Assembly: GCF_020177375.1 (NCBI RefSeq)
Contig: NZ_JAIWHV010000004.1
Location: 118,217-182,216, forward strand
DNA length: 64,000 nucleotides
Source of the DNA: Saliphagus infecundisoli
Lineage (GTDB): Archaea > Halobacteriota > Halobacteria > Halobacteriales > Natrialbaceae
Direction: 5' to 3'
The notes below the pieces were generated by a model that saw nothing but the letters and a program-made list of their open reading frames with translations, was not told the DNA's origin and made no database searches. Each line of letters begins with the position of its first letter. The stretch's first letter is position 1. The translations under genes were made by a program, and so were the position numbers. Positions 6,294 to 15,054 of this stretch are shown here, in pieces.

Positions 6294-9119
6294 ATGATGC
6301 GCGGGGACCAGGCGGCGTTCGCTCGCCTCGGGGAAGCGGTGCGCGAGGCGCTCTCCGAGCGGGGCTTCTCGACGCCGACGGCCCCCCAGCGCCTGGCGAT
6401 CCCGCCGCTTGCGGCGGGCGAGCACACGCTCGTGATCGCGCCCACCGGGAGCGGGAAGACCGAGACCGCGATGCTGCCCGTCTTTGACGACCTCTCGGAG
6501 GATCCTCCGGAGGGGTTCGGCGCGCTCTACGTCACCCCGCTGCGGGCGCTCAACCGGGACATGCGGGATCGCCTCGAGTGGTGGGGCGAGTACCTCGATC
6601 TGGAGGTCGACGTCCGCCACGGCGACACCACCCAGTATCGGCGGGGCAAACAGGCCGAGGACCCCCCGGACGTGCTCGTGACGACCCCCGAGACGCTCCA
6701 GGCGATGCTTACAGGGGAACGGCTCCGGGAGGGCCTCGAGAGCGTCTCCCACGTCGTCGTCGACGAGGTCCACGAGCTCGCGGCCTCCAAACGGGGCGCA
6801 CAGCTTTCCGTGGGACTCGAGCGCCTCCGTGAGCTCTCGGGGGGGTTCCAGCGGATCGGGCTCTCGGCGACCGTCGGCGACCCCAGCGAAGTAGCAAATT
6901 TTCTCACGGGCGGGCGGCCCTGCGAGGTCCGGGAGATCGACGTCGGCAGCGACGTCTCGGTGACCGTCCGCGAACCCGAGATCACCGACGAGGACGAGGC
7001 GCTGTCGGGACAGTTGATGACCGAACCCGACACGGCGAGTCACGTCCGGTACATCCGCGATCTGGTGGCCGAAAAGGAATCTACTCTGATCTTCGTCAAC
7101 ACCCGCCAGACAGCCGAAGCCCTCGGCTCGCGCTTTCGAGAACTCGATCTCCCGATCGGCGTCCACCACGGCTCGCTCTCGAAGGAGGCCCGGATCGACG
7201 TCGAGGATCGGTTCAAGGAAGGCGAGATCGACGCCCTGCTCTGTACCTCCTCGATGGAACTGGGGATCGACGTCGGCCGGATCGACCACGTGATCCAGTA
7301 CAAGAGTCCCCGTCAGGTCGCCCGGCTGCTCCAGCGGATCGGCCGGGCGGGCCACAGGAGCGACGAGGTCTCGGAGGGGACGATCGTCACCACTCGTCCC
7401 GACGACACCCTCGAGGCACTGGCCATCGCCCGCCGGGCTCGCGCGGGCGAGGTCGAACCCGCGGCGATCCACGAGGGGAGTCTGGACGTCGTCGCGAATC
7501 AAGTACCTGGACTCGTCCAGAGCCGTGGCTCGACGCCGCTCGAGACGGCCTACGAGATCGTTACTCGAGCGTACCCCTACCGGGAGCTCTCCGAGGAGGG
7601 ATTTCGTGAGATCTGTTCGGAACTCCATCGCAATCAGGTAGTCTGGTTCGACGAGGGCGAGGATCGCCTGGAGACGACCGGCGGGACCTGGCAGTATGTG
7701 TATGGAAACCTCTCGATGATCCCCGACGAGGAGACCTACGAGGTCCACGACATCGCGGGGGGAAGCCAGATCGGGACCCTGGACGAGCGCTTCGTCGTCA
7801 ACTTCGCGGCCCCCGGCGAGGTGTTCATCCAGCGCGGGGAGATGTGGCGGATCTCGGAGATCAACGACGACGAAGGGAAAGTAAAAGTAAGTCCGATCGA
7901 GGACCCCGCGGGCGAGGTCCCCTCCTGGATCGGCCAGGAGATCCCTGTTCCCGCCCCCGTCGCGGGCGAGGTCGGCGAGCTCCGGGGCGTCTGTGACGCC
8001 CAGCTCCGGGCGGGCGCGGAGGGGGGAAGCGTCGCCCGCGACCTCGCCGGACGGTATCCCGCCGACGAGTACACGCTGGGGGAGGCGATCGACGAACTCT
8101 CCCGCCAGGTCGAGGCCAACCACCCGATGCCGACCGACGACCGGCTCGTCCTCGAGCGCGAGGGCCGAACGATCGTGCTCAACGCCCACCTCGGCCACAT
8201 GGCTAACGAGGCCCTCGGACGGACGCTCTCGGCACTCCTCGGCCAGCGGACGGGCTCCTCGATCGGCCTCGAGACCGACCCCTACCGGATCGAACTCGAG
8301 GTCCCTGGCGGAGTATCGACGACGGACGTCCTCGATGTGCTGCGGGAGACCGACCCCGACCACGTCCGGACGATCGTCGAACTCGGGCTCAAACGCTCGG
8401 ACGCGCTGGCCTTCCGGCTGGCGCAAGTTTCCGCCAGCTTCGGCGCGCTCAAACGCTGGGAGGGCTCGGGGCGGCTCTCGAACGACCGGCTGCTCGCGGC
8501 CCTGGAGGACACCCCGATGTACGACGAGGCGCTCCGCGAGATCTTCCACGAGGACTTGGACGTCGAGCACGCGAGCCGAGTTCTCGAGGGAATTCAGTCG
8601 GGCGACCTCGAGGTCGCGACGGTGGGCGGGCGGACCGCGGTCGGAACGGGTGGGATGTCGGCGGGGACCGAACTCCTCTCGCCCGAAAACGCCGACGCGA
8701 GCGTGATCGAGACGGTCCGGGAGCGGATCCGCGACGATCGGATGATCCTGCTGTGTACCCACTGCCACGACTGGAAGGTTCGGACGAAGGTTCGACGGAT
8801 ACAGGAGCAACCGACATGCCCGGAGTGTGGCTCGACCCGGATCGCCGCGCTCAACCCCTGGGCCGACGAGGTCGTCAAAGCGGTGCGCGCCGCCGAAAAG
8901 GACGACGAGCAGCGAGAGATGACCGAACGGGCGTTTCGCTCGGCGAGTCTCGTCCAGAGCCACGGCAAGCGGGCCGTGATCGCGATGGCGGCCCGCGGCG
9001 TCGGCCCGCACAACGCCGCCCGAATCATCAACAAACTCCGCGAGAGCGAGGACGATTTCTACAGGGACATCCTCGCCCAGGAACGCGAGTACGCCCGGAC
9101 CCAGTCGTTCTGGGACTGA
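6294..9119 (+). CDS. lhr: Lhr-family ATP-dependent DNA/RNA helicase
   Basis: A 941-residue superfamily 2 helicase of the Lhr group, ATP-driven 3'-5' translocases linked to DNA repair. Motif I 'APTGSGKTE' is at about 49-57, the motif II box is DEVH at 157-160, motif III 'SAT' at 191-193, and motif VI 'LLQRIGRAGHR' near 345. After the RecA-like domains come the winged-helix and long Lhr core ('GEVFIQRGEMWRISEIN'). A C-terminal zinc ribbon (CTHC near 821, CPEC near 842) follows. The length is that of archaeal Lhr. The frame is open upstream to a TTG at 6210, but the double ATG at 6294 carries the normal helicase N terminus and a suitable TATA-like box. It lies just downstream of the RPA operon, a sensible repair neighbourhood. 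Confidence 0.93.
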   Translation: MMRGDQAAFARLGEAVREALSERGFSTPTAPQRLAIPPLAAGEHTLVIAPTGSGKTETAMLPVFDDLSEDPPEGFGALYVTPLRALNRDMRDRLEWWGEYLDLEVDVRHGDTTQYRRGKQAEDPPDVLVTTPETLQAMLTGERLREGLESVSHVVVDEVHELAASKRGAQLSVGLERLRELSGGFQRIGLSATVGDPSEVANFLTGGRPCEVREIDVGSDVSVTVREPEITDEDEALSGQLMTEPDTASHVRYIRDLVAEKESTLIFVNTRQTAEALGSRFRELDLPIGVHHGSLSKEARIDVEDRFKEGEIDALLCTSSMELGIDVGRIDHVIQYKSPRQVARLLQRIGRAGHRSDEVSEGTIVTTRPDDTLEALAIARRARAGEVEPAAIHEGSLDVVANQVPGLVQSRGSTPLETAYEIVTRAYPYRELSEEGFREICSELHRNQVVWFDEGEDRLETTGGTWQYVYGNLSMIPDEETYEVHDIAGGSQIGTLDERFVVNFAAPGEVFIQRGEMWRISEINDDEGKVKVSPIEDPAGEVPSWIGQEIPVPAPVAGEVGELRGVCDAQLRAGAEGGSVARDLAGRYPADEYTLGEAIDELSRQVEANHPMPTDDRLVLEREGRTIVLNAHLGHMANEALGRTLSALLGQRTGSSIGLETDPYRIELEVPGGVSTTDVLDVLRETDPDHVRTIVELGLKRSDALAFRLAQVSASFGALKRWEGSGRLSNDRLLAALEDTPMYDEALREIFHEDLDVEHASRVLEGIQSGDLEVATVGGRTAVGTGGMSAGTELLSPENADASVIETVRERIRDDRMILLCTHCHDWKVRTKVRRIQEQPTCPECGSTRIAALNPWADEVVKAVRAAEKDDEQREMTERAFRSASLVQSHGKRAVIAMAARGVGPHNAARIINKLRESEDDFYRDILAQEREYARTQSFWD

Positions 9120-9160
9120 CTGTGGCCGACCAGGACTAATCCTATTTCGCCGGTGAACCC

Positions 9161-9170
9161 GGCTTTAACC
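9161..9170 (+). promoter_or_regulatory. TATA-like box for the aldo/keto reductase
   Basis: GGCTTTAACC lies about 28 bases before the ATG at 9194. It directly follows a five-base-pair GC hairpin (9149-9153 with 9159-9163), which could also act as the lhr terminator because a short T run follows it. Confidence 0.5.
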
Positions 9171-9193
9171 CTCTCGGGGTGGTGAATCGACCT

Positions 9194-10171
9194 ATGGAGT
9201 ACGTCAGACTCGGTTCGACCGGCCTCGAGGTCTCGCCGCTGTGTCTGGGCACCTGGCGCTTCGGCCAGGAGTCGGGCGGCGTCGTCGAGACCGACCGTGA
9301 ATCGGCCCACGAGTTACTGGATGCCTTCGCGGACGCGGGCGGAAACTTCATCGACACCGCGAACGGCTACGGCGGCGGGGATTCCGAGCGCTGGATCGGC
9401 GACTGGCTCGAGGGGAAGGACCGAGAGGAGTACGTGATCGCCTCGAAGGTCTACTGGTCCCAGAATTCGCGATTTCAGGAGAACCTCTCGCGCAAGAACG
9501 TTCGCGCGGAGATCGAGGGCACCCTCGATCGGCTTGGCACCGACTACCTCGACCTCTACTACATCCACCGCTTCGACGAGGAGACCCCGATCGAGACGAC
9601 CCTTCGAACCCTGAACGATCTCGTCCGCGAGGGGAAGGTCCACTCGCTGGGCGCCTCGACGATGGCCGCCTGGCAGCTCACGAAGGCCCTCTGGAAGGCC
9701 GACGTCGAGGGGACCGAACGGTTCGACGTCACCCAGCCCCTCTTTCACGCGGCCTACCGCGAGGACGTCGCCGACTACCTCGACGTCTGTGCCGATCAGG
9801 ATCTCGCCGTCTGCCCGTACTCGCCGCTCGCGGGCGGATTTCTCACGGGCAAGTACGAGCGGGCGGGCGACGGGACCCAGGATGTGGACGCGCCGGACGG
9901 CTCGCGCGGCGATCTCGACGAGATGTTCGGCGACTGGTACGTCTCCGAGCGGGGATGGCAGGTCCTCGACGAGGTCCGGACGATCGCCGACGAGGAGGGT
10001 GCCACCCCCGCACAGGTCGCGCTGCGGTGGCTGATGGATCAGGAGGCGTTCACCTGCGTCCCGATCGTCGGCGCACGGACGACCGACCAGCTATCCGAGA
10101 ACCTCGGGGCGACCGACGTCGAGCTCGCCCCCGACCAGCGCCGGCGGGTCGACGACGCCCGCAGTGCCTGA
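9194..10171 (+). CDS. Aldo/keto reductase
   Basis: A 325-residue NAD(P)H-dependent oxidoreductase with a TIM-barrel fold that reduces aldehydes or ketones. The full catalytic tetrad is present: D54 and Y59 in 'IDTANGYG', K85 in 'IASKVYW' and H125 in 'YYIHRFD'. The cofactor-binding end is also typical ('CVPIVGARTTDQLSENLGA'). The ATG at 9194 was chosen over an in-frame GTG at 9179 because it begins the family N terminus ('MEYVRLGSTGLEVS') and fits the TATA-like box. Its stop abuts the stop of the convergent glycosyltransferase. Of the many subfamilies it resembles general AKR/YajO types; substrate unknown. Confidence 0.9.
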   Translation: MEYVRLGSTGLEVSPLCLGTWRFGQESGGVVETDRESAHELLDAFADAGGNFIDTANGYGGGDSERWIGDWLEGKDREEYVIASKVYWSQNSRFQENLSRKNVRAEIEGTLDRLGTDYLDLYYIHRFDEETPIETTLRTLNDLVREGKVHSLGASTMAAWQLTKALWKADVEGTERFDVTQPLFHAAYREDVADYLDVCADQDLAVCPYSPLAGGFLTGKYERAGDGTQDVDAPDGSRGDLDEMFGDWYVSERGWQVLDEVRTIADEEGATPAQVALRWLMDQEAFTCVPIVGARTTDQLSENLGATDVELAPDQRRRVDDARSA

Positions 10172-11293
10172 TTACGTCCGCCGAGAGGCGGAGAGATCGA
10201 CCTGGTCGTCGGTCCGATCGTCGATCGGGCCGTCGAACGCGAGGCGAACCGACTCCTCGGGGGCTGTGAGCTCCTCGTAGATCCCCTCGAGTTGGGACAT
10301 GGTCCGATCGACGGCGTAGCGTTCGACGCCGCCGCGGGTGTCCCGGTCGGTCCGGAGACAGGTCTCGACGGCGGTGGCCATCGACCGGACGTCCCCGGAG
10401 ACGAACCGCTCGCCGTTGTCGGGGCCGATCGTCCGGTCGAAGGGGGGGACGTCGGGGGCGACGACCGGGGTTCCACAGGCGTTGGCCTCGAGCGTCGAGA
10501 GCCCGAGGGTGTCGGCCGTCGAGGCGGTGGCGAAGGCGTCGATCGAGGAGTAAAACGTCGGCAGCGCCGTCCGCGGGAGGAAGTCCCAGAAGTCGACGTT
10601 GTCGGGAGCCTCGGCCTCGAGTTGCTCCCGGTAGGGGCCCTCGCCGACGACGACGAACTCGTAGTCGGGCAGTTCCTCGGCGACTGCCAGGACGTCGGCG
10701 ACGTTCTTCTCCATGCTGAGCCGGCCGCTGTAGCCGATCACGGTCCGATCGGCGAACCAGTCGACGGGCGAGGGCTCGAAGAACTCCATGTCGATCCCGA
10801 CCGGGAGGGTGACGTGGTCGACCTCGCGGTCGATCCGGTTCGTCGAGGCCGTCACGACGTCGAACGTGCTCAGAAAGCCGTTCTCCAGGGGGAGGTAGAG
10901 CCGCGCGAGGGTGTCAGCGACCGTCTCCGACCGGACGCTCTGGTGGAAGTACTCCTCGAGGGGCGTGTGGTGGGTGTAGACCGACGGAAGGTCGTGTTTC
11001 CGGGCGTAGTAGCGCCCGAGGAGGCCGATCGTCGCCGGACCGTGACAGTGGACGACGTCGAGCTCCGGGAGGTCGGATGGCCGTTTGAAAAGCGGGATCC
11101 GGTAGCCGCCGTAGAAGGGGTTGGGCGCCGACGCGACTGGGATCTCGCGGTCGTCGGGCTCGTAGTCGCCGTCGGGGTAGACGACGTACACCTCGTGGCC
11201 CCGGGACCGGAGCTCCTCGCGCCAGAGGTCGATCGTGTACGTGACGCCGTCGATCTCCGGGAAGTAGCTGTCGGTGAAAAAGCCGATCCTCAT
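10172..11293 (-). CDS. Glycosyltransferase family 4 (GT-B, group 1)
   Basis: A 373-residue GT-B enzyme that should transfer a sugar from a nucleotide or lipid-linked donor, probably at the inner face of the membrane. The N-terminal acceptor domain opens 'MRIGFFTDSYFPEIDGV', typical of the PimB/alpha-mannosyltransferase group, with 'HCHGPATIGLLG' following. The donor domain has 'GRLSMEKNV' and the E-x7-E region 'TLGLSTLEANACGTPVV'. The C-terminal tail is acidic and basic mixed and likely disordered. The ATG at 11293 begins the family N terminus; upstream in-frame sequence is Arg-rich and unlike coding. It opens the surface-glycan block, divergent from the flippase-like gene. Confidence 0.9.
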   Translation of the reverse strand: MRIGFFTDSYFPEIDGVTYTIDLWREELRSRGHEVYVVYPDGDYEPDDREIPVASAPNPFYGGYRIPLFKRPSDLPELDVVHCHGPATIGLLGRYYARKHDLPSVYTHHTPLEEYFHQSVRSETVADTLARLYLPLENGFLSTFDVVTASTNRIDREVDHVTLPVGIDMEFFEPSPVDWFADRTVIGYSGRLSMEKNVADVLAVAEELPDYEFVVVGEGPYREQLEAEAPDNVDFWDFLPRTALPTFYSSIDAFATASTADTLGLSTLEANACGTPVVAPDVPPFDRTIGPDNGERFVSGDVRSMATAVETCLRTDRDTRGGVERYAVDRTMSQLEGIYEELTAPEESVRLAFDGPIDDRTDDQVDLSASRRT

Positions 11294-11559
11294 CGTCTGC
11301 CCACCCGGGTTCGGATCGGCTTCGGTTCCGGTTCCGGGTCCGGATCGAGTTCGTGGCGATCGCCGCTCCCGGAGTCCGGTTCGGCCCCGCGTTCCCCCCG
11401 TCGAACCCCGATCGACACGCTCGCACACACCCTCGCATCGCCGGCGCGGTCGTGGCTCGATCTCATTCGGGTTACGGCGGGATTCACACGGTCGTCTTAT
11501 CAACGTTCCGTCTCGACCGGAGTCCGCAAACTGATGGTCTCCGCGTTCGAAGCGCCGGT

Positions 11560-12591
11560 GTGGCCACCACGATCCGGGCGTCGGCGGTCGGGTTCGTCGT
11601 CGCCGGTGCCGTCCTCGCCGTCCTCCTCTGGCTCATCGACACGGGGACCGTCGTCGCCGCGCTCCTCAGTGCCGACCCCGCGCTCGTCGCGGCCGTCGGG
11701 GCGACGATCCTCCTCTGGAACGGCTTCTGGGGGGTCGCGCTCTGGAACGTCCTCCGGGCGCTCGAGGCCGACGTCGGCCTCCCGCTTGCGGTCCTCGTCA
11801 ACGCGGCCGCGGCCTTTTTCAATCACGTCTCGCCGGTCGGCCAGGCCGGCGGCGAGCCCGCGACGGCCTACCTGCTCACCCGATCGATCGGGACCGACTA
11901 CGAGGTGAACCTGGCGGCGGTCGCGAGCCACGACGCGATCAACGTGGTGCCCTCCGTCACGCTTGCGGCCGTCGGCGCGGCCTACTACGCCACGACGGCG
12001 ACGATCGATCCCGACCTCCGCGTGCTGTTCGCGGGCGTCGTCGCCGTCGCCGTTTCGCTCCCGGGCGTCGTCGCCGTCGCCTGGCGACGCCGGCGCGGGA
12101 TCGAGCGCGCCGTCCTCGGAGCCGCGACCCGCGTCCTCGAGGCTACGGACCGGGTCGCCAGCGCGGTCCCGCTTCTCCCCGCTCCGCCCGATCCCGACGG
12201 GCTCGCGGACCAGCTTCAGGGCTTTCTCTCCTCGCTCGCGGTCGTCGCGCGCGACCGCCGGCGGCTGGCCGCCGCCGTCGCCTTCTCGGCGGCGGGCTGG
12301 GGAGTCCAGGCGGTCGGGCTCTGGCTCTCGGTCCTCGCAGTCGGCGGCTCGATCCCGCTCGTCGTTCCCTTCTTCGTCGTCCCGCTCGGGGCGACGGCGA
12401 GCGTCGTCCCGACCCCCGGCGGGCTCGGCGGCGTCGAGGTCGCCTCCGTCGGACTGCTCGCGCTCCTGACGGGGCTCGACGCGGGGACGGCGACCGCCGC
12501 CGTCGCGATCCACAGCGTCGGCGGCTACCTGCTGACGTCGGCGGTCGGGGCGGCCGCGGCCGGCGTCCTCGGCGCCCGGGGCTACCGGTAG
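11560..12591 (+). CDS. Flippase-like integral membrane protein (UPF0104 / lysylphosphatidylglycerol synthase TM region family)
   Basis: A 343-residue protein with about eight membrane helices. The family signature is visible: 'FFNHVSPVGQAGGEPATAYLLTR' near residue 85 and 'VPTPGGLGGVEVA' near the C terminus, as in LPG-synthase TM-region/AglD-type proteins. Members move or modify lipid-linked groups, or act with glycosyltransferases; the exact job here is unknown. No ATG starts the frame near its beginning; a GTG at 11560 places Met two residues before the first helix and is the best start. It overlaps the tail of the convergent sulfatase-like gene by 10 bases. A second member of the family lies at 17311. 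Confidence 0.82.
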   Translation: MATTIRASAVGFVVAGAVLAVLLWLIDTGTVVAALLSADPALVAAVGATILLWNGFWGVALWNVLRALEADVGLPLAVLVNAAAAFFNHVSPVGQAGGEPATAYLLTRSIGTDYEVNLAAVASHDAINVVPSVTLAAVGAAYYATTATIDPDLRVLFAGVVAVAVSLPGVVAVAWRRRRGIERAVLGAATRVLEATDRVASAVPLLPAPPDPDGLADQLQGFLSSLAVVARDRRRLAAAVAFSAAGWGVQAVGLWLSVLAVGGSIPLVVPFFVVPLGATASVVPTPGGLGGVEVASVGLLALLTGLDAGTATAAVAIHSVGGYLLTSAVGAAAAGVLGARGYR

Positions 12592-13892
12592 CCCAGCGCC
12601 CGGAGGTGGTCGTCGATCTCCAGATCCTCGACGTCGGTCGGATCGACGCCCCGTTCGGGCAGGAGCTCCGCGAGCCGGGCCTCGGTTTCGGGGTCGTCGA
12701 CCGGCGAGAGCTCCCGTGGGTCCGCTTCGAGGTCGTACAGCTCTGGAGGCCACTCCCGGCCGGGGTAGGTGACCAGCTTCGCGTCGCCGTCCCGGACCGC
12801 CCGCGCCCAGTTGCGCTCGCCCCGCAGCGAGGCGCCACACGCCCGAAGGTACGCCGGCCTGTCGGTGACTCCCTCGCGGGGTCGGATCGCCTCGCCGTCG
12901 CCGGCGGGCTCGACGCCGAGGGCCGAGAGCAGCGTCGGGAGGACGTCGATGGCGCGGACCTGGGCGTCGACCGTCGCCGGCTCGACGCCCGGCCCGGCAA
13001 GGATAAAGGGGACGTTGGTCGTGAAGTCGAAGACGTTCTCGCCGTGGCCGTTCTCGAGGAAGTGGTCGGCCACGTCGGGGCCCAGATCCTCAAGGCGGCG
13101 GTTGATCCGGCGGACGGCCCTCCGGGTGTCGATCCCGCCGTAGTACTTCAGGGCGTCACGGACCGACTTCGCCGCCAGCCGGAGGGGGTTGTGTCGGTGG
13201 GTAATGCTCTCGCCGTGGTCGCCGACGACGGCGACGACGGTGTCGTCGGGAACGGAGTCGACCAGCGCCTCGATCTCGCGGTCGAGCGCCGACAGCGCCC
13301 GCTCGTAGGGCGTCCCCCCGTACCCCTTGCGGTCGTAGGCCGACGGTACGATGACGTCCTCGTGGAGCTCCCAGAGGTGGACGACCGCGGCGAACGGCTC
13401 CGGGAGGGCGCCCAGGCGCGCCGTGGCCCGCTCGCGCCAGGCTCCGAACACGGATTCGTCCTCGCCGCGACAGCGGTAGGCGTCGAACCCCCGGTCGAGA
13501 CCCGTCTCGGGGACCAGCGGCCCGGTCACCATCCCCTCGGTATGCCAGCCCCGCTCGCCGAGGACCTCGGGCAGGAAGTCGACCCCCTCGGCGAGGCGCC
13601 CGCGGCGCAGCGAGTGGATGCCGTTTCGCTCGGCGTAGGAACCGGTCAGGAGGCTCGCGACCGCAGGGGTCGTCGTCGTTGCCGTCGCGTACATCGACGT
13701 ACACTCCGTCCCCCGCTCGCGGAGGTCGTCGAGGAAGGGGGTCTCGGTCCGGTCGGTGACCACGAGGTCCTGGCGCAGACAGTCGACACAGACCAGGAGG
13801 AGGTTCGGACGGTCCCCGGGAGAGTCGCCCGAAACGGTGCCGTCGCCAGCGATGCCGGCGTTCTCGACGCCGGTTGGGGTGTTCGAGGTCAT
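12582..13892 (-). CDS. Sulfatase-like (alkaline phosphatase superfamily) protein with Thr in place of the formylglycine residue
   Basis: A 436-residue cytosolic-looking protein. It has the metal-binding start 'LLLVCVDCLRQD' and the late 'VGDHGES' Asp-His pair of the sulfatase fold. In true sulfatases the nucleophile is Cys or Ser in C/S-x-P-S-R; here the aligned stretch is T74-T-P-A-V, so no formylglycine can form. Thr is the nucleophile in phospho- and phosphoglycerol transferases and in nucleotide pyrophosphatases of the same fold, so transfer or cleavage of phosphate is more likely than sulfate hydrolysis (inference). It starts two bases after the stop of the upstream gene on this strand (13894-14829), so they form an operon. 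No signal peptide was seen. Confidence 0.85.
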   Translation of the reverse strand: MTSNTPTGVENAGIAGDGTVSGDSPGDRPNLLLVCVDCLRQDLVVTDRTETPFLDDLRERGTECTSMYATATTTTPAVASLLTGSYAERNGIHSLRRGRLAEGVDFLPEVLGERGWHTEGMVTGPLVPETGLDRGFDAYRCRGEDESVFGAWRERATARLGALPEPFAAVVHLWELHEDVIVPSAYDRKGYGGTPYERALSALDREIEALVDSVPDDTVVAVVGDHGESITHRHNPLRLAAKSVRDALKYYGGIDTRRAVRRINRRLEDLGPDVADHFLENGHGENVFDFTTNVPFILAGPGVEPATVDAQVRAIDVLPTLLSALGVEPAGDGEAIRPREGVTDRPAYLRACGASLRGERNWARAVRDGDAKLVTYPGREWPPELYDLEADPRELSPVDDPETEARLAELLPERGVDPTDVEDLEIDDHLRALGYR

Positions 13893-13893
13893 G

Positions 13894-14829
13894 TCAGGTG
13901 CGATAGCCGAGGCGCTCGAGGCGGTCGTCGACCGTCGCCGTCGGCTCGCTCTGGTCGGCCGTCCGCCCGTCGGGTTCGCGAGTCCCCCGGTCGGTTCCGG
14001 TCGTCACGCACCAGGGAACCTCCCGGAGGCAGGGAAGGGAGACGCCGCTGGGATGGCCGTAGATGCCGTACTCGCCGATCGCGTTGCCGTGGTCCGCGGT
14101 GATCACTGCTCGTTCGCTCTCGACGTTCGAGAGAAGGTCCTCGACCTCCCCCAGGACGTACGCGAGGTTCGCCCGGTAGCGTTCCCTGACCGTCTGCTCG
14201 CTCACCCGGCCGAACCGCAGGGCCTCCCAGACCGACATCGGCTCGTCGCCGAACGCCGACAGCGAGACGCCCTCGTCGCCCCCGGAGAGCCCGGGCGCGA
14301 TCGCGGGGAAGTGTGGCTGCATGTAGTGGACGACCATCCGATCGAACTCGCCCGTTCGACCGAGGTCGATCGCCCGGTCGGTGATCGGTTCGGGCGGGAC
14401 GGTGCCGAGGTCGTCGTCCCAGCCCTCCCGCCAGACCTCCTCGATGGCGCCGAAGGGGTCGGATTCGAGAACCCGGTCGGTGTAGGGGTTGCCCGAGACA
14501 TAGGCCAGGTCCTCGAGTTCCTCGGGGTCGGCGCCCCCGAACACCGCCTCGAGCCAGCCGACGGAACTGCTCGCCGGCGAGATTCGCGTCTCGCCGGGGT
14601 GGAGCCGTTCTGAAGGGTGGTCGGCCGCGACTTCCGAGAAGACGTCGGCACGGCAGGCGTCGAGAACGACCAGCAGGTCCCAGTCGGCGGCCAGCACCGG
14701 GTCGGGCCGGGGCGGGCGCCGCAGCGAGAAGGCGGTCCGCCAGGCGAACTCCCGGACCGCGCCGAGACCGGCGTGACGGAGGCTGCGGGCGGCGGTCGCG
14801 GCCGCGTCCGTCGGGTTCGTTCGGAGCAT
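13894..14829 (-). CDS. Alkaline-phosphatase-superfamily (sulfatase-like) protein, short form
   Basis: A 311-residue protein with the fold's first metal motif 'LLVVLDACRADVF' near residue 53 and the second 'ITADHGNAIGEYG' near 255. The usual C-x-P-S-R block is not recognisable; after the first motif the sequence runs through 'RISPASSSVGWLEAVFGG', offering Ser rather than Cys. It has the haloarchaeal look of 'sulfatase' proteins found in S-layer glycan clusters. The N terminus carries an Arg-rich stretch but no signal peptide. The ATG at 14829 was chosen because upstream sequence in frame lacks similarity. First gene of a two-gene operon with the sulfatase-like gene at 12582. Confidence 0.8.
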   Translation of the reverse strand: MLRTNPTDAAATAARSLRHAGLGAVREFAWRTAFSLRRPPRPDPVLAADWDLLVVLDACRADVFSEVAADHPSERLHPGETRISPASSSVGWLEAVFGGADPEELEDLAYVSGNPYTDRVLESDPFGAIEEVWREGWDDDLGTVPPEPITDRAIDLGRTGEFDRMVVHYMQPHFPAIAPGLSGGDEGVSLSAFGDEPMSVWEALRFGRVSEQTVRERYRANLAYVLGEVEDLLSNVESERAVITADHGNAIGEYGIYGHPSGVSLPCLREVPWCVTTGTDRGTREPDGRTADQSEPTATVDDRLERLGYRT

Positions 14830-15054
14830 GCGGACGTTGGTCGGAGGTTCGGCCGTCGGGGCAAAAAGCCATCCATCCGGCGGCTCGTCGGTGGAATCGG
14901 ATAAGTTTATGAAGGGAGACACTCGATCCCCGGTGACTGTGGGTGGATCCAAGCGGTTTTCAGGAGTTCGGTCGCCGAACGCGCGGGCGACGGGGGATCG
15001 TCGGAGTCGAGATCGGGCGCCACACTCTCCGATCGAGGGCCGGGCCGGCCACCC

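Noticed and set aside
11353..11559. Upstream GTG start for the first flippase-like gene
   Set aside because: About 70 extra residues are Pro/Arg/His-rich and not membrane-like; they overlap the divergent promoter region.
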